A DNA stretch of 64,000 nucleotides, from assembly GCF_932526225.1 (NCBI RefSeq), contig NC_064037.1:10272203-10336202 (forward strand). Reading direction: 5' to 3'. The notes under the pieces were generated by a model that was not told the origin of the DNA, made no database searches, and saw only the letters and a list, made by a program, of their open reading frames with translations. The position numbers and the translations under genes are program-made. Position 1 is the first letter of the stretch. The number at the start of each line of letters is the position of its first letter. Source of the stretch: Nematostella vectensis. Its lineage: Eukaryota; Cnidaria; Anthozoa; Actiniaria; Edwardsiidae. This document shows positions 1-58,177 of this stretch, piece by piece.

Positions 1-3000
1 AGGTACACACTATGGTACAAGTGATACGCGTTAGTAGAGTGTACAGTACGCCTACCCCTTGTATGTACACACTATGGTACAAGTGATACGCGTTAATAGA
101 GTGGATAGTACCCCTACCCCTTGTATGTTCACACTATGGTACAGGTGACACGCGTTAGTAGAGTGGACAGTACCCCTACCCCTTGTATGTACACACTATG
201 GTACAAGTGACACGCGTTAGTAGAGTGGACAATACCCCTACCCCTTGTATGTACACACTATGGTACAAGTGACACGCGTTAGTAGAGTGAATAGTACCCC
301 TACCCCTTGTATGTACACACTATGGTACAAGTAACACGCGTTGTAGAGTGGACAGTACCCCTACCGCTTGTATGTACACACTATGGTACAAGTGACACCT
401 GTTAGTAGAGTGGACAGTACCCCTTCCCCTTGTATGTACACACTATGGTACAAGTGACACGCGTTAGTAGAGTGTACAATACCCCTACCCCTTGTATGTA
501 CACACTATGGTACAAGTGACACGCGTTAGTAGAGTGTACAGTACCCCTACCCCTTGTATGTACACACTATGGTACAAGTGACACGCGTTAGTAGAGTGGA
601 CAATACCCTTACCCCTTGTATGTACACACTATGGTACAAGTGACACGCGTTAGTAGAGTGGACAATACCCCTACCCCTTTGTATGTACACACTATGGTAC
701 AAGTGACACGCGTTAATAGAGTGGACAATACCCCTTCCCCTTGTATGTACACACTACCTTATGTTGACACGCGTTAGTAGAGTGGACAGTACCCCTACCC
801 CTTGTATGTACACACTATGGTACAGGTGACACGCGTTAGTAGTGTACAGTACCCCTACCCCTTGTATATACACACTATGGTACAAGTGACACGCGTTAGT
901 AGAGTGTACAGTACCCCTACCCCTTGTATGTACGCACTATGGTACAAGTGACACGCGTTAATAGAGTGGACAGTACCCCTACCCCTTTTATGTACACACT
1001 ATGGTACAAGTAACACGCGTTAGCAAAATGTACAGTAGCCCTACCCCTTGTATGTACACACTATGGTACAAGTGACCCGCGTTAGTAGAGTTTACAGTAC
1101 CCCTACCCCTTGTATGTACACACTATGGTACAAGTGACCCGCGTTAGTAGAGTTTACAATACCCCTACCCCTTGTATGTACACACTATGGTACAAGTGAC
1201 CCGCGTTAGTAGAGTTTACAGTACCCCTACCCCTTGTATGTACACACTATGGTACAAGTGACCCGCGTTAGTAGAGTGTACAGTACCCCTACCAATTGTA
1301 TGTAAACACTATGGTACAAGTGACACGCGTTAGTAGAGTGTACAGTACCCCTACCCCTTTTATGTACCCACTATGGTACAAGTGACACGCGTTAGTAGAG
1401 TGTACAGTACCCCTACCCCTTTTGTGTACCCACTATGGTACAAGTGACACGCGTTAGTAGAGTGGACAGTACCCCTTCCCCTTGTATGTACACACTATGG
1501 TACAAGTGACACGCGTTAGTAGAGTGGACAGTACCCCTACCCCTTTTATGTACCCACTATGGTACAAGTGACACGCGTTAGTAGAGTGAATAGTACCCCT
1601 ACCCCTTGTATGTACACACTATCTTAAGAGTGACACGCGTTGGTAGAGTGTACAGTACCCCTACCCCCTTGTATGTACACACTATGGTACAAGTGACACA
1701 CGTTAGTAGAGTGTACAATACCCCTGCCCCTTTTATGTACACACTATGGCACAAGTGACACGCGTTAGTAGAGTGTACAATACCCCTGCCCCTTTTATGT
1801 ACCCACTATGGTACAGGTGACAGGCGTTAGTAGAGTAGACAGTACCCCTACCCCTTTTAGGTACACACTATGGTACAAGTGATACGCGTTAGTAGAGTGT
1901 ACAGTACGCCTACCCCTTGTATGTACACACTATGGTACAAGTGATACGCGTTAATAGAGTGGATAGTACCCCTACCCCTTGTATGTTCACACTATGGTAC
2001 AGGTGACACGCGTTAGTAGAGTGGACAGTACCCCTACCCCTTGTATGTACACACTATGGTACAAGTGACACGCGTTAGTAGAGTGGACAATACCCCTACC
2101 CCTTGTATGTACACACTATGGTACAAGTGACACGCGTTAGTAGAGTGAATAGTACCCCTACCCCTTGTATGTACACACTATGGTACAAGTAACACGCGTT
2201 GTAGAGTGGACAGTACCCCTACCCCTTGTATGTACACACTATGGTACAAGTGACACCTGTTAGTAGAGTGGACAGTACCCCTTCCCTTTGTATGTACACA
2301 CTATGGTACAAGTGACACGCGTTAGTAGAGTGTACAATACCCCTACCCCTTGTATGTACACACTATGGTACAAGTGACACGCGTTAGTAGAGTGTACAGT
2401 ACCCCTACCCCTTGTATGTACACACTATGGTACAAGTGACACCTGTTAGTAGAGTGGACAATACCCCTACCCTTTGTATTTACACACTATGGTACAAGTG
2501 ACACGCGTTAGTAGAGTTTACAGTACCCCTACCCCTTGTATGTACACACTATGGTACAGGTTACACGCGTTAGTAGAGTGGACAATACCCCTACCCCTTG
2601 TATGTACACACTATGGTACAAGTGACACGCGTTAGTAGAGTGGACAATACCCCTTTCCCTTGTATGTACACACTATGGTACAGGTGACACGCGTTAGTAG
2701 AGTTTACAGTACCCCTACCCCTTGTATGTACACACTATGGTACAAGTGATACGCGTTAGTAGAGTGGACAATACCCCTTTCCCTTGTATGTACACACTAT
2801 GGTACAGGTGACACGCGTTAGTAGAGTGGACAGTACCCCTACCCCTTGTATGTACACACTATGGTACAAGTGACACGCGTTAGTAGAGTGGACAATACCC
2901 CTACCCCTTGTATGTACACACTATGGTACAAGTGACACGCGTTAGTAGAGTGAATAGTACCCCTACCCCTTGTATGTACACACTATGGTACAAGTAACAC

Positions 3001-6000
3001 GCGTTGTAGAGTGGACAGTACCCCTACCGCTTGTATGTACACACTATGGTACAAGTGACACCTGTTAGTAGAGTGGACAGTACCCCTTCCCCTTGTATGT
3101 ACACACTATGGTACAAGTGACACGCGTTAGTAGAGTGTACAATACCCCTACCCCTTGTATGTACACACTATGGTACAAGTGACACGCGTTAGTAGAGTGT
3201 ACAGTACCCCTACCCCTTGTATGTACACACTATGGTACAAGTGACACGCGTTAGTAGAGTGGACAATACCCTTACCCCTTGTATGTACACACTATGGTAC
3301 AAGTGACACGCGTTAGTAGAGTGGACAATACCCCTACCCCTTTGTATGTACACACTATGGTACAAGTGACACGCGTTAATAGAGTGGACAATACCCCTTC
3401 CCCTTGTATGTACACACTACCTTATGTTGACACGCGTTAGTAGAGTGGACAGTACCCCTACCCCTTGTATGTACACACTATGGTACAGGTGACACGCGTT
3501 AGTAGTGTACAGTACCCCTACCCCTTGTATATACACACTATGGTACAAGTGACACGCGTTAGTAGAGTGTACAGTACCCCTACCCCTTGTATGTACGCAC
3601 TATGGTACAAGTGACACGCGTTAATAGAGTGGACAGTACCCCTACCCCTTTTATGTACACACTATGGTACAAGTAACACGCGTTAGCAAAATGTACAGTA
3701 GCCCTACCCCTTGTATGTACACACTATGGTACAAGTGACCCGCGTTAGTAGAGTTTACAGTACCCCTACCCCTTGTATGTACACACTATGGTACAAGTGA
3801 CCCGCGTTAGTAGAGTTTACAATACCCCTACCCCTTGTATGTACACACTATGGTACAAGTGACCCGCGTTAGTAGAGTTTACAGTACCCCTACCCCTTGT
3901 ATGTACACACTATGGTACAAGTGACCCGCGTTAGTAGAGTGTACAGTACCCCTACCAATTGTATGTAAACACTATGGTACAAGTGACACGCGTTAGTAGA
4001 GTGTACAGTACCCCTACCCCTTTTATGTACCCACTATGGTACAAGTGACACGCGTTAGTAGAGTGTACAGTACCCCTACCCCTTTTGTGTACCCACTATG
4101 GTACAAGTGACACGCGTTAGTAGAGTGGACAGTACCCCTTCCCCTTGTATGTACACACTATGGTACAAGTGACACGCGTTAGTAGAGTGGACAGTACCCC
4201 TACCCCTTTTATGTACCCACTATGGTACAAGTGACACGCGTTAGTAGAGTGAATAGTACCCCTACCCCTTGTATGTACACACTATCTTAAGAGTGACACG
4301 CGTTGGTAGAGTGTACAGTACCCCTACCCCCTTGTATGTACACACTATGGTACAAGTGACACACGTTAGTAGAGTGTACAATACCCCTGCCCCTTTTATG
4401 TACACACTATGGCACAAGTGACACGCGTTAGTAGAGTGTACAATACCCCTGCCCCTTTTATGTACCCACTATGGTACAGGTGACAGGCGTTAGTAGAGTA
4501 GACAGTACCCCTACCCCTTTTAGGTACACACTATGGTACAAGTGATACGCGTTAGTAGAGTGTACAGTACGCCTACCCCTTGTATGTACACACTATGGTA
4601 CAAGTGATACGCGTTAATAGAGTGGATAGTACCCCTACCCCTTGTATGTTCACACTATGGTACAGGTGACACGCGTTAGTAGAGTGGACAGTACCCCTAC
4701 CCCTTGTATGTACACACTATGGTACAAGTGACACGCGTTAGTAGAGTGGACAATACCCCTACCCCTTGTATGTACACACTATGGTACAAGTGACACGCGT
4801 TAGTAGAGTGAATAGTACCCCTACCCCTTGTATGTACACACTATGGTACAAGTAACACGCGTTGTAGAGTGGACAGTACCCCTACCCCTTGTATGTACAC
4901 ACTATGGTACAAGTGACACCTGTTAGTAGAGTGGACAGTACCCCTTCCCTTTGTATGTACACACTATGGTACAAGTGACACGCGTTAGTAGAGTGTACAA
5001 TACCCCTACCCCTTGTATGTACACACTATGGTACAAGTGACACGCGTTAGTAGAGTGTACAGTACCCCTACCCCTTGTATGTACACACTATGGTACAAGT
5101 GACACGCGTTAGTAGAGTGGACAATACCCCTACCCTTTGTATTTACACACTATGGTACAAGTGACACGCGTTAGTAGAGTTTACAGTACCCCTACCCCTT
5201 GTATGTACACACTATGGTACAGGTTACACGCGTTAGTAGAGTGGACAATACCCCTACCCCTTGTATGTACACACTATGGTACAAGTGACACGCGTTAGTA
5301 GAGTGGACAATACCCCTTTCCCTTGTATGTACACACTATGGTACAGGTGACACGCGTTAGTAGAGTTTACAGTACCCCTACCCCTTGTATGTACACACTA
5401 TGGTACAAGTGATACGCGTTAGTAGAGTGGACAATACCCCTTTCCCTTGTATGTACACACTATGGTACAGGTGACACGCGTTAGTAGAGTGGACAGTACC
5501 CCTTCCCCTTGTATGTACACACTATGGTACAAGTGACACGCGTTAGTAGAGTGGACAGTACCCCTACCCCTTTTATGTACCCACTATGGTACAAGTGACA
5601 CGCGTTAGTAGAGTGAATAGTACCCCTACCCCTTGTATGTACACACTATCTTAAGAGTGACACGCGTTGGTAGAGTGTACAGTACCCCTACCCCCTTGTA
5701 TGTACACACTATGGTACAAGTAACACGCGTTAGCAAAGTAGACAGTACCCCTACCCCTTGTATGTACGCACTATGGTACAAGTGACACGCGTTAGTCAAG
5801 TGGACAGTACCCCTACCCCTTGTATGTACACACTATGGTACAAGTGATACGCGTCAGTAGAGTGTACAGTACCCCTACCCCTTGTATGTACACACTATGG
5901 TACAAGTGACACGCGTTAGTAGAGTGTACAGTATCCCTACCCCTTGTATGTACACGCTATGGTACAGGTAACACGCGTTAGTAGAGTGTACAGTACCCCT

Positions 6001-8610
6001 ACCCCTTGTATGTACACACTATGGTACAAGTGATACGCGTTAGTAGAGTGTACAATACCCCTACCCCTTGTATGTACACACTATGGTACAAGTGACACGC
6101 GTTAATAGAGTGTACAATACCCCTACCCCTTGTATGTACACACTATGGTACAAGTGACACGCGTTAGTAGAGTGTACAATACCCCTACCTCTTGTATGTT
6201 CACACTATGGTACAGGTGACACGCGTTAGTAGAGTGTACAGTACCCCTACCTCTTGTATGTTCACACTATGGTACAGGTAACACGCGTTAGTAGAGTGTA
6301 CAATACCCCTGCCCCTTGTATGTACCCACTATGGTACAAGTGACACGCGTTAATAGAGTGTACAGTACCCCTACCCCTTGTATGTACACACTATAGTACA
6401 AGTGATACGCTGTTAGTAGAGTAGACAGTACCCCTACCCCTTTTAGGTACACACTATGGTACAAGTGATACGCGTTAGTAGAGTGTACAGTACGCCTACC
6501 CCTTGTATGTACACACTATGGTACAAGTGATACGCGTTAATAGAGTGGATAGTACCCCTACCCCTTGTATGTTCACACTATGGTACAGGTGACACGCGTT
6601 AGTAGAGTGGACAGTACCCCTACCCCTTGTATGTACACACTATGGTACAAGTGACACGCGTTAGTAGAGTGGACAATACCCCTACCCCTTGTATGTACAC
6701 ACTATGGTACAAGTGACACGCGTTAGTAGAGTGAATAGTACCCCTACCCCTTGTATGTACACACTATGGTACAAGTAACACGCGTTGTAGAGTGGACAGT
6801 ACCCCTACCCCTTGTATGTACACACTATGGTACAAGTGACACCTGTTAGTAGAGTGGACAGTACCCCTTCCCTTTGTATGTACACACTATGGTACAAGTG
6901 ACACGCGTTAGTAGAGTGTACAATACCCCTACCCCTTGTATGTACACACTATGGTACAAGTGACACGCGTTAGTAGAGTGTACAGTACCCCTACCCCTTG
7001 TATGTACACACTATGGTACAAGTGACACGCGTTAGTAGAGTGGACAATACCCCTACCCTTTGTATTTACACACTATGGTACAAGTGACACGCGTTAGTAG
7101 AGTTTACAGTACCCCTACCCCTTGTATGTACACACTATGGTACAGGTTACACGCGTTAGTAGAGTGGACAATACCCCTACCCCTTGTATGTACACACTAT
7201 GGTACAAGTGACACGCGTTAGTAGAGTGGACAATACCCCTTTCCCTTGTATGTACACACTATGGTACAGGTGACACGCGTTAGTAGAGTGGACAGTACCC
7301 CTACCCCTTGTATGTACACACTATGGTACAAGTGACACGCGTTAGTAGAGTTTACAGTACCCCTACCCCTTGTATGTACACACTATGGTACAAGTGATAC
7401 GCGTTAGTAGAGTGGACAATACCCCTTTCCCTTGTATGTACACACTATGGTACAGGTGACACGCGTTAGTAGAGTGGACAGTACCCCTTCCCCTTGTATG
7501 TACACACTATGGTACAAGTGACACGCGTTAGTAGAGTGGACAGTACCCCTACCCCTTTTATGTACCCACTATGGTACAAGTGACACGCGTTAGTAGAGTG
7601 AATAGTACCCCTACCCCTTGTATGTACACACTATCTTAAGAGTGACACGCGTTGGTAGAGTGTACAGTACCCCTACCCCCTTGTATGTACACACTATGGT
7701 ACAAGTAACACGCGTTAGCAAAGTAGACAGTACCCCTACCCCTTGTATGTACGCACTATGGTACAAGTGACACGCGTTAGTCAAGTGGACAGTACCCCTA
7801 CCCCTTGTATGTACACACTATGGTACAAGTGATACGCGTCAGTAGAGTGTACAGTACCCCTACCCCTTGTATGTACACACTATGGTACAAGTGACACGCG
7901 TTAGTAGAGTGTACAGTATCCCTACCCCTTGTATGTACACGCTATGGTACAGGTAACACGCGTTAGTAGAGTGTACAGTACCCCTACCCCTTGTATGTAC
8001 ACACTATGGTACAAGTGATACGCGTTAGTAGAGTGTACAATACCCCTACCCCTTGTATGTACACACTATGGTACAAGTGACACGCGTTAATAGAGTGTAC
8101 AATACCCCTACCCCTTGTATGTACACACTATGGTACAAGCGACACGCGTTAGTAGAGTGTACAATACCCCTACCTCTTGTATGTTCACACTATGGTACAG
8201 GTGACACGCGTTAGTAGAGTGTACAGTACCCCTACCTCTTGTATGTTCACACTATGGTACAGGTAACACGCGTTAGTAGAGTGTACAATACCCCTGCCCC
8301 TTGTATGTACCCACTATGGTACAAGTGACACGCGTTAATAGAGTGTACAGTACCCCTACCCCTTGTATGTACACACTATAGTACAAGTGATACGCTGTTA
8401 GTAGAGTGGACAGTACCCCTACACCTTGTATGTACACACTATGGTACAAGTGACACGCTTTAATCAAGTGGACAGTACCCCTACCCCTTGTATGTACACA
8501 CTATGGTACAGGTAACACGCGTTAGTAGAGTGTACAATACCCCTGCCCCTTGTATGTACACACTATGGTACAAGTGACACGCGTTAATAGAGTGTACAGT
8601 ACACCTTGAG
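1..8610. repeat. 62-bp tandem satellite/minisatellite array with higher-order structure
   Basis: About 139 head-to-tail copies of a 62-bp unit, recognisable by GTACACACTATGGTACAAGT and ACACGCGTTAGTAGAG. Variant units recur in the same order, so the array grew by large duplications: the landmark unit beginning AGGTACACAC occurs at 1, 1859, 4522 and 6445. From about 140 to 2790 the variants are repeated at a constant offset of 2663 bp (43 units). A later block is repeated at about 1923 bp (31 units), with one extra unit inserted. The array ends abruptly near 8610 in unique sequence and continues off the left edge of the window. It lies downstream of the receptor gene's stop codon, and no credible coding frame was found. 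Confidence 0.95.
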
Positions 8611-9592
8611 ATGGATCAGAAAAAGATTTTTGTACAAACATTACAACACCATTTTAATACTTTAGGCGATACTAAGTACCGATAAGACTAGGTGGAATGA
8701 CAATATAAACAACCAATCACAACAATCGCTACCTAATTATGCAATTTTGTTAAATTTACAGCTCTCAGCAATCAAATTCCTTCCTCGCCGTTGAAAAGTA
8801 AAAGAGAAATTGACATGCACAAGTCCTGTTTTCTTTTTTGAATGGCTGCTAGATAACCTTACCCGTTACTTTCTTTTTGGGCTACGCCTAGTACCTAAGG
8901 AAAACAAAGCTATTGAAGACTAGTGGATATTTAATCGCGCTGTAAACTTGTAGTGAGAAAATTTTATTTAGCACGAAGCTAGGCCGGGTTCCTGGAAACA
9001 GGTTATCGCTAACCCAGGGATGAATGCCCTTTTTATCCAATCGAATGTAAAGAGAGCCGTATTTATCCTTGGGCTAGCTCAAACTGCTTTCTGGGAACCG
9101 GCCCCTGAGCAATAAATAGTTATCGACGGGAAGCCTATTTGGAGATCGACAACAGGGCCGTAGCAGGGTTAGGGGCCGGGGTTGGCTTGTGCTCCTCCCA
9201 ATATATTCAAAATAAGGAAATGATCAGTACGGACGTGGTTGCAGCCTTCCGATGTCCTTATGTATCTATCAGTGCTGCATGAAAATAGACTCTAAACTGA
9301 GTTGTACAGCTCTTTGATGGAACTTTCTAAAAGTATGCCATCCTAACAAAAATAGCAAGTTTGGGAAAGCATTCCCATCGGCTGATTTGTGAAATTGTGC
9401 TATTGCGTTTTCTACAACCCTGTTTTTAAACGGTTGTTTATAAAACTCTTAACATGATTTCAATATTAAATGAAAGCAAAAGTGTGGCTCACTACATCTC
9501 TTAAACGTTTTAGGCGCCTGGCGATGTTGTAGAGAATACCGGCAGTATTCTGTAAAGATCTATGCCGGGCCGGATCCATACACGCGGGAGGC
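8611..9592 (-). other. Probable 3' UTR and downstream flank of the VPS10 receptor gene
   Basis: This stretch follows the receptor stop codon (minus strand) and has no credible reading frame. A candidate AATAAA polyadenylation signal on the minus strand lies near 8959-8964 (TTTATT on the plus strand), which would give a 3' UTR of roughly 630 nt. The short foldback element at 8980-9107 would then be transcribed within the UTR. The polyadenylation site is an inference; only the hexamer is seen. Confidence 0.4.
8980..9107. mobile_element. Foldback MITE (about 128 bp)
   Basis: The two ends are imperfect inverted repeats of about 40 bp: the left begins AGGCCGGGTTCCTGGAAAC and the right, reverse-complemented, begins AGGGGCCGGTTCCCAGAAAG. 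The ends resemble those of the longer element at 47638-48397 (GGGGCCGGTTCCTGAAA), so the two probably belong to one non-autonomous DNA transposon family. No clear target-site duplication was seen. Confidence 0.6.
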
Positions 9593-53429
<43,837 letters not shown>

Positions 53430-54423
53430 GTTGGCCAAAATGTCACGCTTAGTTGGACAGACGACATCAATCAATAATATTCGCTAAGGACTTGAAAGCG
53501 AGGTTAGCAGTTCTAGATTCTCTTAGCGCGTCTATTACCTGTGGGAAAGGATCTAAATATATCCAATCGCTATTTCCGTTTCTGTTTAAGGTCACTGTTG
53601 AGCATTCGCTATTAAATTCAAATAAAACACGCTTTTTTTCTGAACCGTAACATTATATGTCAAATAAATCAAATTAATTTTACCCAAACTTGTATTTGAC
53701 TCCAAAACACGTTTCAACTTTGTGTGCAGCGGGATGTTGTTATTACATCCCCATTTCCGCGGTTCTTCCATGCATCGGTTGGCAAAAGTTTCGCAGTTGA
53801 TTAAAATCACACGTGTTTTTAATTCTCTTATCTATATATCGGAGACAAATGTAAGCGGGGGACGTCACCTAACCACTCGCGTTTCAGAGCAAAAGATTGA
53901 AACTTTCGAATCGTTCTCTGACAAGTGCTTATAATAATCTAGACCCACTTGATCGTTCAATTGTCCAAACGTGATAGAATATCAAATCTAAGCGACACGT
54001 AGCATTTGGACAGTATTCTGAATGGCATGTGAAGTGTTGGTCAAGCACATCTCGCATTTATTTGTTGATTATAAACAATTACGTGATGATGTCGTTCCCT
54101 TGCAAATTGCGTCAGGGTATTTACTAAGGCAATAGGAAATTCTACCCGCTCAACAAAGTGTACTTGGACTGTGACAGGGCGCGTTATTTAGTATACGTTT
54201 TCTTCTTCATCTGTCTATGCTATTTAAGGCGTGGCTGAACGCAGAAATATTGGCGCCTCTCGGTGCTGATCGTCATGGGTCACTGGGTCAATGAGTGTAT
54301 TAATAATGCATTGTTACTAAACTGGACTGTCCGGGGGGTGCTCAATAAATTCCGCTTCGCAGATCAAAAATCAAAAGCGTGACCCGGTCATTGCCAAAGA
54401 TCCATTATCGAGTGTTGACATTT

Positions 54424-54591
<168 letters not shown>

Positions 54592-54816
54592 TCCTCTTCT
54601 TCTTCTTCTTTTTTTTTTTTTTTGGGGGGGGGGGAGGGGGGGAGGTATCCTAATCCATATATCACTTTTAACACGCGTCGTTTGTAACAACATCGGTTTT
54701 TCGCGCAACAAATGACGCCACCATTTTTGGGGGCACACGTACATGTTTTACACGGATCGGTTTGCAACAAAATTCTAGAGTCAGGCTACGCGCGCCCACA
54801 TTTTTTGTAAACAAAA

Positions 54817-54966
54817 ATGGCGTCCGTCAAGATTCAAGAGTGGGCTCTTCATCGACAACGATTTGTTTGCATGTTACTTGCTATCGACGCTAGAGAAGAC
54901 GAAGATAAAAACCAGGAAAGAAGACAGAGGAATGTTTGGCGTAGAGAGTGGCTGAAGCGAAGATAA
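54817..54966 (+). pseudogene. PIF/Harbinger-type transposase N-terminal relic (49 aa)
   Basis: A short frame from ATG at 54817 to TAA at 54964-54966 contains RRQRNVWRREWLKRR-like sequence (visible as RRQRNVWRR/EWLKRR spacing), preceded by an acidic stretch DAREDEDKN. This resembles the conserved N-terminal RRxxWVRPWLxRR motif of HARBI1/PIF transposases. No catalytic DDE domain follows. The identification rests on one short motif; it could instead be an unrelated 5' leader frame. Confidence 0.4.
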
Positions 54967-55254
54967 CGAAGATAACGTTTTCCGCCATGATCGCGAAAAA
55001 GGCACGCGAAGGCACTGGGAACAAGGAACATAATTTGTTAGACTAAATTCTTTTGCTTTTCGCGCTTTCAATGTCTAGTAAGAAACCGGATAGCCGGATT
55101 CAGTTTTTCAAGGTGTAGAAGGAGATAAACAGTTCCCAGTGAACTTTCTCCTTCAGTTTTTCTACTCCTGCTGCAGCAAAACATCTCCACAGGATGTCCG
55201 TCTTGCTGAGCACGTGACTTCCGGTGTCCCAACAGAAAGAAAAGGGGAAGCAAC

Positions 55255-56398
55255 ATGGACGCTGGCCGCGACAGCAAACGAGCGCGCTACAAATACATCG
55301 CTCATGTTGTAGCAGGAAGTATTGGGGTTATACTAGGCATATCCGCCTGCTGTTTGTTCTATTCAAAGTACAATAACTATAAGGTTGGATCACTAGCCCT
55401 TGTGTCTTCCTTATTCGCGTTAGTCTTCCTCCATCTGGCTATCTCATTACGTAATGATCATAGAAGAGAGTTCACAAGGAGAAAATTTAGCATTTACATG
55501 GTTATCGGAGTGGTTGGGACGATAGCAGGCGTCGTATCAATGGTAGTTTATGGAGTGCTTGGAGCAAAACACCACGAGAAAGGTACGAACTTCACTCGTT
55601 TTACTGTCACGTCGGTCTTGGCTACAAGGAGCGAAACGGTATATCGTTGATTGTCATTTAGTGATCACAAAGTTACATAAACACTTCAACAAGACTTGTA
55701 AACCAGGGCAATCCATATTCCTGTAATCCAACATAATGAAATACCTCAAATTTGTTAATTGTTTGTTAATTGTAGGAGTGGAAAATGGTTTTTGAAGACC
55801 CCATAGTTTGGTAAAGGAGTAGGGAAGGGCTAGGACCAGGGGGGGGGGGGGTGGGTGTTGTTTTTTTGTTATTGATATAAAAAGGATAGCTCTTGTATAT
55901 GATAGAAACCTTACATTCATGCTATCTTATGTATATTTTTTTTTCTTTTGGGGGGGGGGGGGGGGACTTACTTTATTTGGATATTTGGCATCTTAGGGAG
56001 GGAGGAGGGGTTCATCCAAAGTGTGTGGGGGGGGTCACTGGGAGATGGGCTTCATTACAAAAACAGGTCCCCCAGAGCCTTGTGAGGCAAACTCATAGCC
56101 ATGATAGCTTAGCACTCCAAGAAACATTAACATAAACTCAAGCTGGCTTTGTTCAAGGCTTTGAAACAAGCTTACCCTTTAGACAAAATTTTCAAGATTC
56201 AATCAGGCTATCTTGTTCAAAACTGTCTTTTTATAATTTGTTATTAATTCAACAGGAGTTGACCTGCATGGATATTACCTTGGGACTGTCTGGGGTTTCA
56301 TGACATTCAAATGGGGCCTTGCAACATTTTTCTCAGCATGGAGAAGCTACAAGAGCTACCTAAGTGCTGATGACTGTACTATGATTGTGAATACATGA
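55255..56398 (+). CDS. HRG1/SLC48A1-like heme transporter (2 exons)
   Basis: Exons 55255-55582 and 56256-56398 join in phase 1 and encode 156 aa, close to the 146 aa of vertebrate HRG1, which moves heme out of endolysosomes into the cytosol. Four hydrophobic segments are visible: VVAGSIGVILGISACCLFYS, LALVSSLFALVFLHLAI, IYMVIGVVGTIAGVVSMVVY, and GYYLGTVWGFMTFKWGLATF. The last one carries the family's most recognisable motif (YYLxxVWxFxxFKW), followed by a short tail with WRSYKSYLSADD. The donor is GTACGA and the acceptor TTCAACAG. It is transcribed away from the receptor gene and towards the mucin-like gene. A candidate AATAAA lies at 56546-56551. The family assignment rests on motif and topology. 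Confidence 0.85.
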
Positions 56399-56545
56399 GA
56401 TAGATTTCAAACCAACCAAACTCTTCTCTGAAGATTAGTTTATGAATGAATGGAAAATGAAAGAATTGTTTGGAGACACAAGATAAAAAGGGGTATGCAT
56501 GGATAAAGAAGATTAACAAACAATTAACAAAATAAGAACAGATTG

Positions 56546-56551
56546 AATAAA
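56546..56551 (+). promoter_or_regulatory. Candidate polyadenylation signal of the HRG1-like gene
   Basis: AATAAA 148 nt past the stop codon, with no better hexamer between. Confidence 0.6.
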
Positions 56552-56614
56552 ACCCATTTGAATTTTGCCCCCAAAATGCCAATCCTAGTAAAATATAATC
56601 ATGCTTGTGTGGGG

Positions 56615-57105
56615 GAAACTAGCAGTGGTGAGGTGGAGGAACTAACAGGGGTGGAGTGAGGTAACAGTCAGGGGTGGAGTGAGGGAACTGTCAGGGGTGG
56701 AGTGAGGGAACTGTCAGGGGTGGAGTGAGGGAACTAGCCTGTAGAGGGAGAGTGGTGGAACAAGCAGAGAGAGTGGTGGACCTAGCAGAGAGAGGGGGAG
56801 ACCTAGCAGAGAGAGGGGTAGACCTAGCAGAGAGAGGGGGAGACCTAGCAGAGAAAGGGGGAGACCTAGCAGAGAGAGGGGGAGACCTAGCAGAGAGAGT
56901 GGTGGAACTAGCAGAGAGAGTGGTGGAACTAGCAGAGAGAGGGGTGGAACTAACAGAGAGAGGGGTGGAACTAGCAGAGAGAGGGGTGGAACTAGCAGAG
57001 AGAGTGGTGGAACTAGCAGAGAGAGTGGTGGAACTAGCAGAGAGAGTAGTGGAACTAGCAGAGAGAGGGGTGGAACTAGCAAAGAGAGTGGTGGAACTAG
57101 CAGGC
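56615..57105. repeat. 21-bp minisatellite between convergent genes
   Basis: About 17 units of TAGCAGAGAGAGTGGTGGAAC and variants (56735-57105), preceded by a related 22-23-bp series with GAACTGTCAGGGGTGGAGT. The 7-residue repeats in the frames (LAERVVE or ASSTTLS) are artefacts. A truncated CCATAGCCAGGATTTT transposon end follows at about 57107. Confidence 0.92.
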
Positions 57106-57776
57106 CCATAGCCAGGATTTTGAGTGGGGGAGGGGGTCTTCGTATACCCATTTAGCAGACCATTTTCTCTTAGTCCTACATAGGTCACAGTGGTAATCAA
57201 GTTTTCCTCATTAGAGCAGACCTTGCAGTAGAGTGGGTTCTTCTGAGACAGTGGAGGATTGGCAGGGGTGGAGTGGAGTTACTTCTTTTTTTGGAGGACT
57301 CTACTATCAGGGACTCAGGGGTGATCATCGGGAAAATCAATTTTAACACTAAGGGATAGCACTTTTGGTGTGGTCAACAGAAATTACCCCAGAGAGTTAG
57401 TAAATTGGGTGTGGTAGAAGGAATTTTTAACCCTAAGAGATAGCAGAATCGGAAAAACCGTTAAACACCCCCTACTAATCTCCACTGCTAAATTGGCATG
57501 TTTGTTGTGTCATATACCCAAGATAATACGATAATTTATTTATATGCAATTTCAACACTGGATATTTATTGATCAGATGATTCACAATAACATCATTTTC
57601 AAACACCTTTATTTCTATGTACCCAATCTAAACCCTGAATTTTATAAATGGAAAAACCATAAGAGTATAGGAAGTTGGAAAACAAGCTTCTTATAAATAT
57701 TCAACCTTTAATTAGTGTACAGAGAACAAATGTACACCTTCAATATTTTTACTGCCATTACTGTACCTAGAGAATT

Positions 57777-58177
57777 TTATTTGTAATCATCACTCTCCAG
57801 ATACTGAATAATCTGATCAGTGCCTTCATCATACTTCCAATCTTGCAAGCTTTGACCTTTAATAACAGGGGGTGCTTCCTGGCGGATTGCAGGCTCAAAA
57901 GAACAGACTTCACATGAACATGCAGAGATAACTGCAATCTTGTATTCCAACTCAGTGTCGTCTGAGCACACTAGCTGGACGGTCAGGGGCTTCAGCTCAG
58001 TCGGTTTGCAGCACTGACATTCAGAGTTGTAGTATGGAGGGAACATCAGCGAAGAAGTGTTTGATTGGCAGAAGCCAAGACACGAACCCACTTTGACTGG
58101 CACTTTGTTGCGACATCCATCCATTGAAATGTTCTTGTACTCATATTGGGTGATGCATCTCTTTTGGGGAGCTCCAG
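57777..58177 (-). CDS. C-terminal cystine-knot (CTCK) exon and stop
   Basis: About 133 residues with the CTCK pattern: GCRNKVPVKVGSCLGFC, CQCCKPTELKPLTVQLVC and ISACSCEVC. Such domains dimerise mucins, von Willebrand factor and SCO-spondin. The final 30 residues are acidic, ending ESDDYK, with TAA at 57777-57779. A minus-strand AATAAA overlaps the stop and another lies near 57566. Confidence 0.88.

Noticed and set aside
1-8610. CRISPR-like repeat array
   Set aside because: Units are contiguous and nearly identical throughout, with no unique spacers, in a eukaryotic setting.
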